Origin: Lachnospiraceae bacterium UBA3273
GTDB lineage: Bacteria > Bacillota > Clostridia > Lachnospirales > Lachnospiraceae
Reading direction: 5' to 3'
Length of the DNA: 64,000 nucleotides
NCBI GenBank assembly: GCA_002362385.1
Contig: DEUB01000046.1
Coordinates: 112,620-176,619, forward strand
Shown here: positions 1 through 8,596 of the stretch, in pieces
How positions within the stretch are numbered: the first letter of the stretch is position 1
Layout: every line of letters begins with the position of its first letter
Notes under the pieces: generated by a model
What the model saw: only the letters and a program-made list of their open reading frames with translations
Told to the model about the DNA's origin: nothing
Database searches by the model: none
Position numbers and translations under genes: made by a program

Positions 1-585
1 GCCTTCTGGGGAATATTTTACCGCGTTATCCAAGATATTAAATACCGCTTCCTTCGTCCACTTTTCATCAAAGACCGCCCGCTTTTTCGTCTCATCCGCT
101 TCTATGACGATCCCCTTTGCCCCGGCTTTCGCTTCCGCCATCTTTTTGACCTCTCCGGCCATACTTCCCATATCTCCCTTTTCCGGCAAAAGCCGGAACG
201 TCCCCGTCTCAAGCCTGGAGGTTTTGATCAGGGACCGGATGAGGAATTCCAGCTTTTCGGACTGTCTGCGGATCTCCTCAACCATTTCCATGACATCATC
301 ATCTAAAGGCTGTTCTCCCAAAAGCTGGGTATAAAGAAGAATATTTGAAAGAGGCGTCTTGGTCTGATGGGAAATATCCGTTATCAGCTCCTTTAAGTTC
401 CTTCTCTCCTCTTCTACTTTCTGCGCTGACAGCTTTGAGGATGTCAGATACCTTTTCCATTTGACCTCCAGCTTTGAAAGCTCGCTCTCATCATAATTTC
501 CTTCTTCAAAGCGTCCCGCTATGGCATCGTCCAACATCCGGTTTAAGCCGTCAATCGTTTTTCTGTCACGAAATGGATTCATCAT
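1..585 (-). CDS. Sensor histidine kinase, C-terminus cut by window edge
   Basis: About 195 residues are visible and no membrane segment precedes the kinase core, so this is probably a cytosolic or short kinase. The H-box reads ISHQTKTPLSNI, with the phospho-accepting His, followed by a dimerisation helix and the start of the ATPase domain (N-box FNILDNAVKYSPEG). The G boxes lie beyond the window. It starts 3 bp after the stop of the response regulator at 589-1257, so the two are translationally coupled and form a cognate pair. The start is ATG at 585, or 582 because two ATGs are adjacent. The stimulus is unknown. Confidence 0.85.
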   Translation of the reverse strand, partial: MMNPFRDRKTIDGLNRMLDDAIAGRFEEGNYDESELSKLEVKWKRYLTSSKLSAQKVEEERRNLKELITDISHQTKTPLSNILLYTQLLGEQPLDDDVMEMVEEIRRQSEKLEFLIRSLIKTSRLETGTFRLLPEKGDMGSMAGEVKKMAEAKAGAKGIVIEADETKKRAVFDEKWTKEAVFNILDNAVKYSPEG

Positions 586-588
586 TAT

Positions 589-1257
589 CTACCGCTCTTC
601 CCACACATATCCGATACCGTAAACCGTATGGATATACTTTGTATCCTTATCCTCCAGCTTGTCCCTAAGCCTTTTTACCGTAACCGACAGGGCGTTTTCA
701 TCCACATATTCCGCCCCGTCGGTCCAGACCCTGCTTAGAAGCGTTTCCCTCTTCATGGTAATATTGTGGTTTTCCACTAAAAGCTTTAACAGCCTTTGCT
801 CCGTCTTACTAAGCTCTACCTGTACTCCCGCCTTTAAAAAACGCATGTTTTCAAAATCCAGCTCCAGCTCTCCGAAACGCCACAGCTTCCGGCCCTCCTT
901 CTCCCTTTTCCCTTTCTGGAGAAGCTTTTCGATCCTGGCGCGGAGCACCATAAGGCTGAAGGGCTTGGTCATATAATCATCCGCCCCCAGGTTCAGCCCC
1001 ATTACCTCATCGGTTTCCAGATCATTTGCCGTCAGGATGATGACCGGCACATCGGAGCGCGTCCTAAGCTCCTTTAAAAAATCAAACCCGTTTCCGTCCG
1101 GCAGATTGATATCCAGAATCAACAGATCCATGTCCTGTATATTTTCAACCTCCCCTAAAGCGCCGTACTGGTAGAAGCGGAAGCCCTCCTGCTTTAACGC
1201 TAAGGCGATGCCGTTATTCAAGCCTTTATCATCTTCTATGATTGCAATATTCGTCAT
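589..1257 (-). CDS. OmpR-family response regulator
   Basis: This 222-residue protein has an N-terminal receiver with an acidic pocket (IIEDD), a phospho-acceptor Asp in LLILDINLPDG, a conserved Thr (ILTAND) and Lys (MTKPF). A C-terminal winged helix of the Trans_reg_C type ends in YIHTVYGIGYVWEER. I chose ATG 1257, which has AAGGTGGG upstream, over the GTG at 1266. It is directly followed by the partial kinase. Upstream, at 9 bp, is the phospholipase D-like gene, which may be in the same transcript. It probably controls transcription of nearby envelope genes, but no target is visible. Confidence 0.9.
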   Translation of the reverse strand: MTNIAIIEDDKGLNNGIALALKQEGFRFYQYGALGEVENIQDMDLLILDINLPDGNGFDFLKELRTRSDVPVIILTANDLETDEVMGLNLGADDYMTKPFSLMVLRARIEKLLQKGKREKEGRKLWRFGELELDFENMRFLKAGVQVELSKTEQRLLKLLVENHNITMKRETLLSRVWTDGAEYVDENALSVTVKRLRDKLEDKDTKYIHTVYGIGYVWEER

Positions 1258-1267
1258 ATGACCCACC

Positions 1268-2686
1268 TTACATCAAAAACCGCGCCCATCCTGTAAATAT
1301 CCGTAAAAGCTTTAACACGGCTTTTTTCTTTCGCGTTAACTCCTTAGGTTCTGCGCCGTCTTTCGCCGCCACATTCTCCGTATCTATCACAGTCAGCGCT
1401 TCCTTTTCATAACGCTCCATTTCCATCCTCATGTCCCGGTTTAATTCTTCACTATGGATGATGACCATCATTTCCGTATCCATATATGTACTGCGCATGT
1501 CCCAGTTAAAAGAACCGATCCCCGTAATATCATGATCCATGATGAAACACTTCCCGTGATAGGATACCCCTTCCTCATATTCTAAGATATCCACTCCCGT
1601 ATCCAGAATGTCGCCCCTGTGTCTGTCATAATCCATAGCCCCGAAAAAGTTTCCGTTATTGGCCACGGAATTTGTCATCATCGTAACCCGGTCTACATTT
1701 TTGCAGACGTCCTTCAGCCGTTCAAGCATCCAGTCATTACATACGATATAAGGCGTATGAAAGCGCACTTCTTCTTTGGCGCTTTGCATAAGCCCGGTCA
1801 TTTTATAATATACCACCGGCTCCTTTGCATAAGGGGTTACGGGATTGGTAAGGAGGGTAATCTTCTTTACCGGCCTTGTGACCGACGCATAATCCACTGC
1901 CTCGAACCAGTCCGGGTGCTCCTTTTCCATGGAAACATACCGTTCGTTCAATTCCTCTGCCGCTTCTTTGGCGTCAAGAAGCCTGCCCACGGCTTCGCTG
2001 CCTCCAAAGCTTCTGCATTCCGGCAGATTCCAAATGTTCCGGTAATATGCCTTCAAAGCCTCCATGGAAGGCGCGCCTTTTTTCTCACAGTATACTAAAA
2101 CATCCCAATCATAATTAATATATCCCGTTCCCTCTCCCAGAAAAAAGTCATAGGTATTCCTGCCCCCTGCGATATATGCGGTATCGTCCACGATCAGATA
2201 TTTGTCGTGGAGGCGTCCCATAAGCTTCCACGGGTGCAGGACATTGACGGGATTATATATTTTGATCTCCACATTTTCCAAAAGCGACAATGCATGAAAA
2301 TAAGCGTTCCCATTCATGGAAAGGAGGCTCGGGAAACCATCCGCAAGGATGGAAACCTTTACCCCTCTTTTTCCTGCAGCCATAAGGGCCGCCAGCATAT
2401 CTTTTCCGCTTTCGTCCGCATCAAATTCAAAGGTGGAAAGGACCACGCACTCTTTTGCCTGTGAAATCAGGCGGATCCTCTCTTTCAGGGCGTCCTCATT
2501 ATCAGAAATGACCGCCGCCCGCTCTATGCCGTTTTCCTCTCCGTAAAAATCCTCCGCACGAAAATCCTTCATGGTCTCTTCACTGACAGAGGGCTGCTCC
2601 GTAAAGGGAATGACCGCTCCCGCCGCCACATAAGAGAGAAACACAAAAAACGCGGCCAAAAGCTTTTTATAAGGTATTTTTCTCAC
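1268..2686 (-). CDS. Phospholipase D-like membrane-anchored protein
   Basis: This 472-residue protein has two HxK(x)4D motifs, HDKYLIVDD (H160, K162, D167) and HGKCFIMDHD (H377, K379, D384). That is the bipartite active site of the phospholipase D/cardiolipin synthase superfamily. Residues 8-28 form one hydrophobic segment acting as a signal anchor, so the enzyme domain probably faces outside. It lacks the two N-terminal membrane helices of classical cardiolipin synthase, and the substrate is unknown. The start is a GTG with AGAAGGA nine bases upstream. It precedes the two-component genes and may be their operon partner. Confidence 0.8.
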   Translation of the reverse strand: MRKIPYKKLLAAFFVFLSYVAAGAVIPFTEQPSVSEETMKDFRAEDFYGEENGIERAAVISDNEDALKERIRLISQAKECVVLSTFEFDADESGKDMLAALMAAGKRGVKVSILADGFPSLLSMNGNAYFHALSLLENVEIKIYNPVNVLHPWKLMGRLHDKYLIVDDTAYIAGGRNTYDFFLGEGTGYINYDWDVLVYCEKKGAPSMEALKAYYRNIWNLPECRSFGGSEAVGRLLDAKEAAEELNERYVSMEKEHPDWFEAVDYASVTRPVKKITLLTNPVTPYAKEPVVYYKMTGLMQSAKEEVRFHTPYIVCNDWMLERLKDVCKNVDRVTMMTNSVANNGNFFGAMDYDRHRGDILDTGVDILEYEEGVSYHGKCFIMDHDITGIGSFNWDMRSTYMDTEMMVIIHSEELNRDMRMEMERYEKEALTVIDTENVAAKDGAEPKELTRKKKAVLKLLRIFTGWARFLM

Positions 2687-2737
2687 AAGGCATTCCTTCT
2701 TAAGTCGTTTTTCACTCTATGGGCCCGAACGCAGTTT

Positions 2738-3502
2738 TTATAAATCCGCTCCATGGTCCACCACCATGACCTGACCGGTTACCGCCGATGATTCGTCAGA
2801 AGCTAAAAACAGCAGAACATTGGCCACTTCTTCAGGCATACAGGGCGGAAGGGAATTATCCGCATGCTTGCTCATGGCAGAAAACATATCTGCATCCAGC
2901 TCATCCTTTTTTAAATTCATGGTCATGGGCGTCACAACGGTTCCCGGGCACACAACGTTGCAGCGTACATTGGATGACGCGCTCCTCATGGCAATGTTTT
3001 TGGTAAGTCCGATAACGGCCGCCTTGCTTGCCACATAAGCGGCGCCGCCGTTGCCGCAGTATCCCGCCACACTGGCCACATTGACTATGGAACCGGATTT
3101 TTTGGAAAGCATGATCTTTGCGCATTCCCTTGTCACGTACATGGTCCCCTTTGTATTAATATCGATGAGATAATCAATGGTCTGATCGGAAACCTTTTCC
3201 ACCGCCTCAAGGCCGCTGTCAAGCACTCCCGCATTGTTTACCAGAATATCCACCGTCCCGAACCTTTCCACGGTCTTTTCCACAAGCGCGCTGCACTGTT
3301 CCGGCTTGGAAATATCACAGGTTACGCTCATGGCTTCTCCGCCGTTTTCCCTGATCTTATTTTCCACTTCCAAAAGCTGCGCCTCTCTTCTGGCGGAAAT
3401 GACCACCTTAGCGCCTTCCTTTGCAAACATCTCCGCCGCTTTTGCGCCGATGCCCGAATTGCCTCCGGTTATTATTGCCACTTTTCCTTCCAATCTACCC
3501 AT
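2738..3502 (-). CDS. Short-chain dehydrogenase/reductase (SDR)
   Basis: This 254-residue protein has the classical SDR size. The NAD(P)-binding motif TGGNSGIG lies near residue 12, followed by NNAG, a catalytic Ser region (IVNVASVAGY) and the catalytic pair in YVASK. The substrate cannot be told from sequence; homologues include glucose-1-dehydrogenase-like and 3-oxoacyl reductase-like enzymes. ATG 3502 has AGGAGG nine bases upstream and is preferred over a GTG three codons earlier. It appears monocistronic, lying between the phospholipase D-like gene and a strong terminator. Confidence 0.85.
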   Translation of the reverse strand: MGRLEGKVAIITGGNSGIGAKAAEMFAKEGAKVVISARREAQLLEVENKIRENGGEAMSVTCDISKPEQCSALVEKTVERFGTVDILVNNAGVLDSGLEAVEKVSDQTIDYLIDINTKGTMYVTRECAKIMLSKKSGSIVNVASVAGYCGNGGAAYVASKAAVIGLTKNIAMRSASSNVRCNVVCPGTVVTPMTMNLKKDELDADMFSAMSKHADNSLPPCMPEEVANVLLFLASDESSAVTGQVMVVDHGADL

Positions 3503-3603
3503 TTGAAGCACCTCCTGTTATAATTTGGGTTTTGCAGTTATCCATATTCATTCTACAATAGTTCATGGGATTTTTCCAGATTTTTGCACCGCAAAACACA
3601 AAG

Positions 3604-3639
3604 AAATAAGCCAAAAGAGAACTGGCTTTCGGCTTATTT
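3604..3639. terminator. Strong hairpin terminator after the superoxide reductase gene
   Basis: A 14-bp stem (AAATAAGCCAAAAG paired with CTTTCGGCTTATTT, one G-U) encloses an 8-nt loop. T-rich tracts follow on both strands, so it can terminate the rubrerythrin/superoxide reductase transcript on the minus strand and would also work in the other direction. Confidence 0.8.
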
Positions 3640-3651
3640 TTTTGATTTACC

Positions 3652-4032
3652 CTATTTAATTTCCGTCTTCCAGAATCCATGCAGGTTACAGTAGGCATAT
3701 GCCGCTAACGCCTTATCCCCTTCCGAAAGGGTAAATTCCGCCAAAGGCTTTTCGTCGGCGTCAAGATATGCAAACTGTCCGCCCTTCTCCGTTTCCAGAA
3801 ACACCCACTGAATACTGTGCTCCTGTGTCATGGGATGCTCTACACTGCCTATGCGGACGGTAATCCTGCTGCCGTCTGACTCCACTATGGGAAGATGCTT
3901 TTCCCCGGCTCCCTCCGACATGGAGCAGTCAAGGATTCCTCCTGAAGGCGCTAAGCATTTTACCGCCTCTTCCTTCTTTCCGCCTGCCAGGTAAAAAACA
4001 GCGTCCCCGCACTTTAAAAATACCGGTTTCAT
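3652..4032 (-). CDS. Superoxide reductase (desulfoferrodoxin/neelaredoxin family), short form
   Basis: This 126-residue protein reduces superoxide to peroxide at a mononuclear Fe(His4Cys) centre. The visible ligands are the His residues in EKHLPIVE, VEHPMTQEHSIQW and the CNLHG motif near the C-terminus, which gives the Cys and the last His. The N-terminal rubredoxin-like Cys4 site of desulfoferrodoxin is absent: only one Cys occurs in the first 20 residues. This is therefore a one-iron (class II/III-like) enzyme. It begins immediately after the rubrerythrin stop codon with its ribosome site (AAAGGAG) inside that gene, so the two are coupled for oxygen defence. Confidence 0.85.
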   Translation of the reverse strand: MKPVFLKCGDAVFYLAGGKKEEAVKCLAPSGGILDCSMSEGAGEKHLPIVESDGSRITVRIGSVEHPMTQEHSIQWVFLETEKGGQFAYLDADEKPLAEFTLSEGDKALAAYAYCNLHGFWKTEIK

Positions 4033-4641
4033 TTATTTTCCGCTCCTTTCCGCATAAGGAGAAAGCGCAAGCCTGATATAATAGCCCTGGTCGTGCTCGC
4101 AGACAGGGCAGATCTCCGGCGCCCTTTCCCCTTCATAAATATATCCGCAGTTTAAACAGATCCAGCCCGTTTTTACATCGGAAACAAAAAGCTTATTCTG
4201 CTCTAAATAATCGGCAAACCTTCCAAAGCGGTCGCCATGGAATTTCTCGATCTCCGCGATCATATAAAAGCTGTTTGCAACCTTCATAAAGCCTTCTTCC
4301 TTTGCTTTATCCCCAAAATTTTTGTACACATCATCATGTTCCTCATACTCATTATGCTGTGCCATCCTTAAGAGCTTCGAAAGGTCCTCTGTCAGATCGA
4401 CGGGATATGAGCCGTCTATATGGATGTTCTCTCCCGCTAACTCCTTTAAATGGTTGTAAAAAATCTCCGCATGTTCCTTTTCCTGATCTGCGGTATAAAG
4501 AAATATCTGTCCGATGGCCTGCTGCTTTTGCTCTTTTGCCACCCCTGCCGCAAAGGTATACCGGTTTCTCGCCTGGCTTTCCCCTGCAAAGGCCCTCATC
4601 AAATTATCCTTTGTTTCGCTGTTTTTAAAATCAACTGCCAT
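4033..4641 (-). CDS. rbr: Rubrerythrin
   Basis: This 202-residue protein is a cytoplasmic peroxide-scavenging di-iron enzyme. The N-terminal four-helix domain carries the diiron ligands in AGESQARNRY, EKEHAEIFY and EIEKFHGDRFG. A C-terminal rubredoxin-like domain has two Cys pairs (CLNC and CPVC). The length is normal for the family. It is the first gene of a two-gene oxidative-stress operon with the superoxide reductase and has a GGAGG ribosome site. The product peroxide of the neighbouring enzyme is its natural substrate. Confidence 0.92.
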   Translation of the reverse strand: MAVDFKNSETKDNLMRAFAGESQARNRYTFAAGVAKEQKQQAIGQIFLYTADQEKEHAEIFYNHLKELAGENIHIDGSYPVDLTEDLSKLLRMAQHNEYEEHDDVYKNFGDKAKEEGFMKVANSFYMIAEIEKFHGDRFGRFADYLEQNKLFVSDVKTGWICLNCGYIYEGERAPEICPVCEHDQGYYIRLALSPYAERSGK

Positions 4642-4745
4642 TTGCTTCCTCCTTATTTCTTATAAGCTTTCCCAATTTATTATTTCCAGATCTTTCCACA
4701 AAATACATTGATCTGCCCTGTATTCTCTTATACTCCCGGGACTTT

Positions 4746-7058
4746 CTACAAATAAGGGCTTTCCGACTTTGCCACAAGGCATTTAAACCGCCTGTCAACT
4801 TCTGCCTGCAAAGACTCCACCACTTCCCTGTACTCTTCCTTTTTTAAATGCTTCGTCCTTCCCATCATAGAAAGCCAGTCGAGGACGGGGATTTTTTTGC
4901 CCTTTTTCCCGGGATCATAATTTAAGGTCGTGATCCCCCGTTCCACTTCATAGAGCGGAAAGTAGCAGCAGTTGACCGCCGCCTCTATGACCCGGCGCTC
5001 CTTATTGGGCGGATCGTTCCAGTTTAAAGGGCAGGCAGAAATGGCTTTTACATAAGCTAAACCTTCTTTTTTGGCATAATCCGCAGCCTTTGCCGCCTTC
5101 CTTATAAAATCCACCGGATCGGATTCCGCCACTGTAGCCACATAAGGAATATTTGTGGCCGCCATAAGTGCAGGCATATCCTTGTGGAAATAATGTTTTC
5201 CGTACTGGCAGCTCCCCACATGGGAGGTGGAGCTTCTGGCTCCTTTGGGCGTGGAATAGGACAACTGATAACCTGTATTCATATAACCGCCGTTATCATA
5301 TTCGAACAAAAGCACCCGGTGTCCCCTGAGAGCCGTTGCAAGGGCGCTCCCCATTCCGATATCCATGCCTCCGTCCCCGCTTACCATAATAAATACAATG
5401 TCCCCTTTGGGGATTTCCCCTTTTTCCTGCTTCCTGTAGCAGATCTCGGCCAGTCCGCTTAAGGTGGCGGCGCCGTTCTGAAACAGATTGTGCAGATAGG
5501 GAACCTTAAAGCTGGTCTTTGGATAAGGGGTCGTCACGATCATACCGCACCCGGTCTGAAACAGAAGGACAACAGGATCTTCAATGGCTCTAAGGAGCAT
5601 ATTGACGTTGACGGGAATGCCGCAGCCCGGGCAGGCTCCGTGTCCCGGCGCAAGCCGCTTTGGCATGGCCGCGGTCTGATTGATCTGCCCGCCTGTTACC
5701 TTTTTACCTGCGGGCATTACCATACTTTCCCCTATTGCCTTGCCCTCCGGCTCTCCTGTGCCTTCTGACAGCTGATCGTTTTCCTTATCTGCTTCCTTTA
5801 CGATCGTAGCCAAAATTTTTGTCTTTTCCCTGGAAAGCGGCGCAAAAAAGGCTTCTTTTTCCGGTCCCGCCTTCTTAGGATCCCCTCTTTCTACTCCGTA
5901 ATAAGATAAAGGCTCTTCCCTTTCGCTTTCGGCTATTTCAAACATGGCAAGGGCGTCTTCCACATAAAAATCCTTGCCTCCCAGGCCGTATACCAGGTTT
6001 TTGACCTTGCCGATGCAGCCGTACTTCTGTAAGGCCGCACGTATCTCCAGGGACAGATTGCCGCCTCCTGCCCCGTAACTGTCCTGCCTGTCTGCAATGA
6101 GAATGCGGGAGGCATGTCTTAACTGCTTTGCTATTTCCTTTTCCGGGAAGGGGCGCAATGCGGAAAGCGTCAGGACACCCGCCTTTTTTCCCTGCTTTCT
6201 CAATCTGTCCACCGCCACCATGGCCGTGTCAAAGGATGAACCTAACAGTACCAGCAGCGTTTCCGCATCCTCATGGCAGTAGCCTTCATACCATCCGTAA
6301 TTTCTCCCGCAAAGGGCGCCGTATTCTCCAAAAATCTTTGGCAGGACCCTTACCGCTTCCTCCATGGCAAGATGGAGCTGGTATCGGTTGTTGATCAAAT
6401 CCGGCTCGTTCATATAAGCCCCTACCGTTATGGGATGTGTAAGATCCAGGAAAGGATAGGGTTCTTTCTTTTCCCCTATAAAAGCCCTTACATCTTCATC
6501 CTGCTCAAAACGCATACATCTTCTTTTCTGATGGCTGGTAAAAAATCCGTCATAGGCCACCGCCACAGGCAGCCTGACGGCTTCCGCCAGCTTCAGCGCT
6601 ATGATATTGAAGTCGTAGACCTGCTGGGCGGAATGGGCGAACAATATGGGCCATCCCGCATTTAAAAGGTACATGATATCGCTGTGGTCCCCTTTGATGG
6701 AGAGCGGCCCGGATACGGTCCTGCACGCCACGTTCATGACCATGGGATATCTGGTGCCCGACTGGACCGGAAACTGCTCAATAGCATAAAGCAGCCCGTT
6801 GGCGCTGGTGGCGTTTATTACCCTGGCGCCGCCCACAGCCGCTCCGTAGCAGATGCCCGCCGCACTATGTTCCCCTTCTGCCGCGATCATAATGAGATCC
6901 GTCTTTCCCTCCGCCTTAAAAAGATCCAGATTTTCGGCGATCTGGGTGGACGGCGTAATGGGATAATATCCCATCAGATCATAGCCGATCTGCCTGATTG
7001 CCATGGATGCCATCTCGTTGCCGCTTGCAAATTCCATAACCTGTTTACATTCCTGCAT
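4746..7058 (-). CDS. 2-oxoacid:ferredoxin oxidoreductase, fused alpha-beta subunit
   Basis: This 770-residue protein catalyses CoA-dependent oxidative decarboxylation of a 2-oxoacid. Residues about 1-390 match the alpha subunit (GYYPITPSTQIAE, an AEGEHSAAG loop, and a transketolase C-like part). A low-complexity linker of about 80 residues follows. Residues about 475-770 match the beta subunit, with the Cys pair ACPGCG and the thiamine diphosphate motif GDGGMDIG with a downstream YDNGGYMNTGYQ. In most organisms these are separate chains. The gene sits 1 bp after the gamma-delta gene, so both are produced together. Branched-chain or aryl 2-oxoacids are plausible substrates, but the specificity is not readable. 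Confidence 0.85.
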   Translation of the reverse strand: MQECKQVMEFASGNEMASMAIRQIGYDLMGYYPITPSTQIAENLDLFKAEGKTDLIMIAAEGEHSAAGICYGAAVGGARVINATSANGLLYAIEQFPVQSGTRYPMVMNVACRTVSGPLSIKGDHSDIMYLLNAGWPILFAHSAQQVYDFNIIALKLAEAVRLPVAVAYDGFFTSHQKRRCMRFEQDEDVRAFIGEKKEPYPFLDLTHPITVGAYMNEPDLINNRYQLHLAMEEAVRVLPKIFGEYGALCGRNYGWYEGYCHEDAETLLVLLGSSFDTAMVAVDRLRKQGKKAGVLTLSALRPFPEKEIAKQLRHASRILIADRQDSYGAGGGNLSLEIRAALQKYGCIGKVKNLVYGLGGKDFYVEDALAMFEIAESEREEPLSYYGVERGDPKKAGPEKEAFFAPLSREKTKILATIVKEADKENDQLSEGTGEPEGKAIGESMVMPAGKKVTGGQINQTAAMPKRLAPGHGACPGCGIPVNVNMLLRAIEDPVVLLFQTGCGMIVTTPYPKTSFKVPYLHNLFQNGAATLSGLAEICYRKQEKGEIPKGDIVFIMVSGDGGMDIGMGSALATALRGHRVLLFEYDNGGYMNTGYQLSYSTPKGARSSTSHVGSCQYGKHYFHKDMPALMAATNIPYVATVAESDPVDFIRKAAKAADYAKKEGLAYVKAISACPLNWNDPPNKERRVIEAAVNCCYFPLYEVERGITTLNYDPGKKGKKIPVLDWLSMMGRTKHLKKEEYREVVESLQAEVDRRFKCLVAKSESPYL

Positions 7059-7059
7059 T

Positions 7060-8217
7060 CTAAACCTCTCCTCCCTTCATGCGCCGCCCCGTTAAATAGG
7101 ACTCCGACGTAACATAGCCGTCCGGTCCCGCTTTTTCATAATTTAAGGGATTTCTTATAAGGTCCTGGTTGGGCATGAAATATTCCTTGCGGGGATGTTC
7201 TGCCTCTACTCCGCTTACCAGGGCCTGTACCGGACATACGTCCACGCACCTTAAGCAGCCTTTACAGTGATAATAATCCAGCCCCTTATTGATCATCATT
7301 TCCCTGCCCTTAAATTCCCCTTTTTGAAACTGGAATACCATATCGGGACAGGTTGTGTCGCATAAACCGCAGTTGATACATTTTTCGGGGATAAATATGG
7401 GAAAATATCCCTGTCTGGACGGGGACAGGTCATTGACCACGCAGTTTCCGTAATTGGGATTGATGCCTCCTATGGGAGCGGTCTCATAGCCCCAGGTGGG
7501 AACGTCTTCACTGCCGGACTTTTTCTGGCTTTTACCGGCCCGCCCGTCCTTGGCGCCTTCCTCCCCCTTAACGTCCTGCCTTTCTTCTCCTCCTTGTCCT
7601 CCGCCGTATTCACACGCCGCTCTTACTTCTTCAAATCCTCTCCTGATCCCTTCCAGGTTACCGGAAAGGGCGGCGGGATACTTTCTTCCCAGGGCGGCTT
7701 CGCATATGGCGTTAAGAGCCTCAAGCTCCACAAAGCCCATGACCTTTGCCATGGCTCCCAGCATGACCACATTGACACGGGATTTTGTCTCTATGGCGAT
7801 CTTCTGGGCATCCACAAAATAAACGCCTCCATAATCCTGCTGCCCTTTAAAGCCTTCCCATTCCTTTCCGTTTACCGTATTGATAATGATATTGGTATAG
7901 CTTCCGCATCCCTCCAGCACAGAAGCATCAGACAAAAGGGCGCTGTGGAATACCGCCAGAAGATGGGGCTTTTTAATAGGGGAATGGATCCGTATATCCA
8001 CCCCGGGGGCGCTGTAGCGGATAAACCCCTTGACCGGCGTGCCCGTTTTTTCCGAACCGTAGCTGGAAAAGCTGGCGCTGTTCAACCCCAGATATTTTAA
8101 TCCCAGTTCTCCCAGCATTTTCCCGCACAGATTGGCTCCCAGCCCCCCGATGCTCTCCAGACGGATCTCATAATAGCCGTTTTCATCCGTAATTGGCAAT
8201 GTAACATTCTTTTCCAC
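7060..8217 (-). CDS. 2-oxoacid:ferredoxin oxidoreductase, fused gamma-delta subunit
   Basis: This 385-residue protein has a gamma domain at residues about 15-190 (GGLGANLCGKMLGE). A charged Gly/Glu/Lys linker around residues 200-240 leads to a delta domain with two [4Fe-4S] motifs, CINCGLCDTTCP and CKGCLRCVDVCP. These clusters pass electrons from the thiamine site to ferredoxin. The start is a GTG with AAGGAGG upstream. It lies 15 bp after the rubredoxin gene and 1 bp before the alpha-beta gene, giving a three-gene redox operon. Confidence 0.87.
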   Translation of the reverse strand: MEKNVTLPITDENGYYEIRLESIGGLGANLCGKMLGELGLKYLGLNSASFSSYGSEKTGTPVKGFIRYSAPGVDIRIHSPIKKPHLLAVFHSALLSDASVLEGCGSYTNIIINTVNGKEWEGFKGQQDYGGVYFVDAQKIAIETKSRVNVVMLGAMAKVMGFVELEALNAICEAALGRKYPAALSGNLEGIRRGFEEVRAACEYGGGQGGEERQDVKGEEGAKDGRAGKSQKKSGSEDVPTWGYETAPIGGINPNYGNCVVNDLSPSRQGYFPIFIPEKCINCGLCDTTCPDMVFQFQKGEFKGREMMINKGLDYYHCKGCLRCVDVCPVQALVSGVEAEHPRKEYFMPNQDLIRNPLNYEKAGPDGYVTSESYLTGRRMKGGEV

Positions 8218-8232
8218 CTGACTCCTCCTTAT

Positions 8233-8394
8233 CTACTCCGCCTGTTCTTCAAAATAATCTTTTCCCACTTTGCACAAGGGGCATAAATAATCTTCCGGCA
8301 CATCCTCCCATTTCGTTCCCGGTGCAATGCCGCTTTCCGGATCGCCTTTTTCTTCATCATAAACATACGCGCATACCGTACAAACATATTTCAT
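8233..8394 (-). CDS. Rubredoxin
   Basis: This small gene encodes 53 residues. Two Cys pairs, CTVC near residue 5 and CPLC near residue 38, form the Fe(Cys)4 site, and the intervening [16 protein letters not shown] is the canonical rubredoxin core. It is a cytoplasmic one-electron carrier. It is the first gene of the transcript with the 2-oxoacid oxidoreductase, so it may accept electrons from that enzyme or serve the nearby rubrerythrin and superoxide reductase. Confidence 0.93.
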   Translation of the reverse strand: MKYVCTVCAYVYDEEKGDPESGIAPGTKWEDVPEDYLCPLCKVGKDYFEEQAE

Positions 8395-8501
8395 CCTGTC
8401 AGATCCTCTTTTCTTTTTTTGTCTAGTATGGCAATATTTGCATTTTTATATGCACCGGATATAACCATTCATACTTACAAAAACCAAAGACTCTTTTCAA
8501 A

Positions 8502-8543
8502 CAAAAAAGGACCATATGTGATTCTTATGAGTCACACATGGCC
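8502..8543 (-). terminator. Terminator of the CPBP protease gene
   Basis: A 10-bp stem with one mismatch (CCATATGTGA and TCACACATGG) is followed on the minus strand by a run of six T. It lies about 55 bp past the stop of the gene at 8597-9523 and separates it from the rubredoxin operon. The remaining bases of the 8395-8596 gap hold only the rubredoxin promoter region. Confidence 0.7.
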
Positions 8544-8596
8544 CCGCTATAAACAATATTTATTTACCTTCATCCTCTTAACCGATCAAGCAGGAT

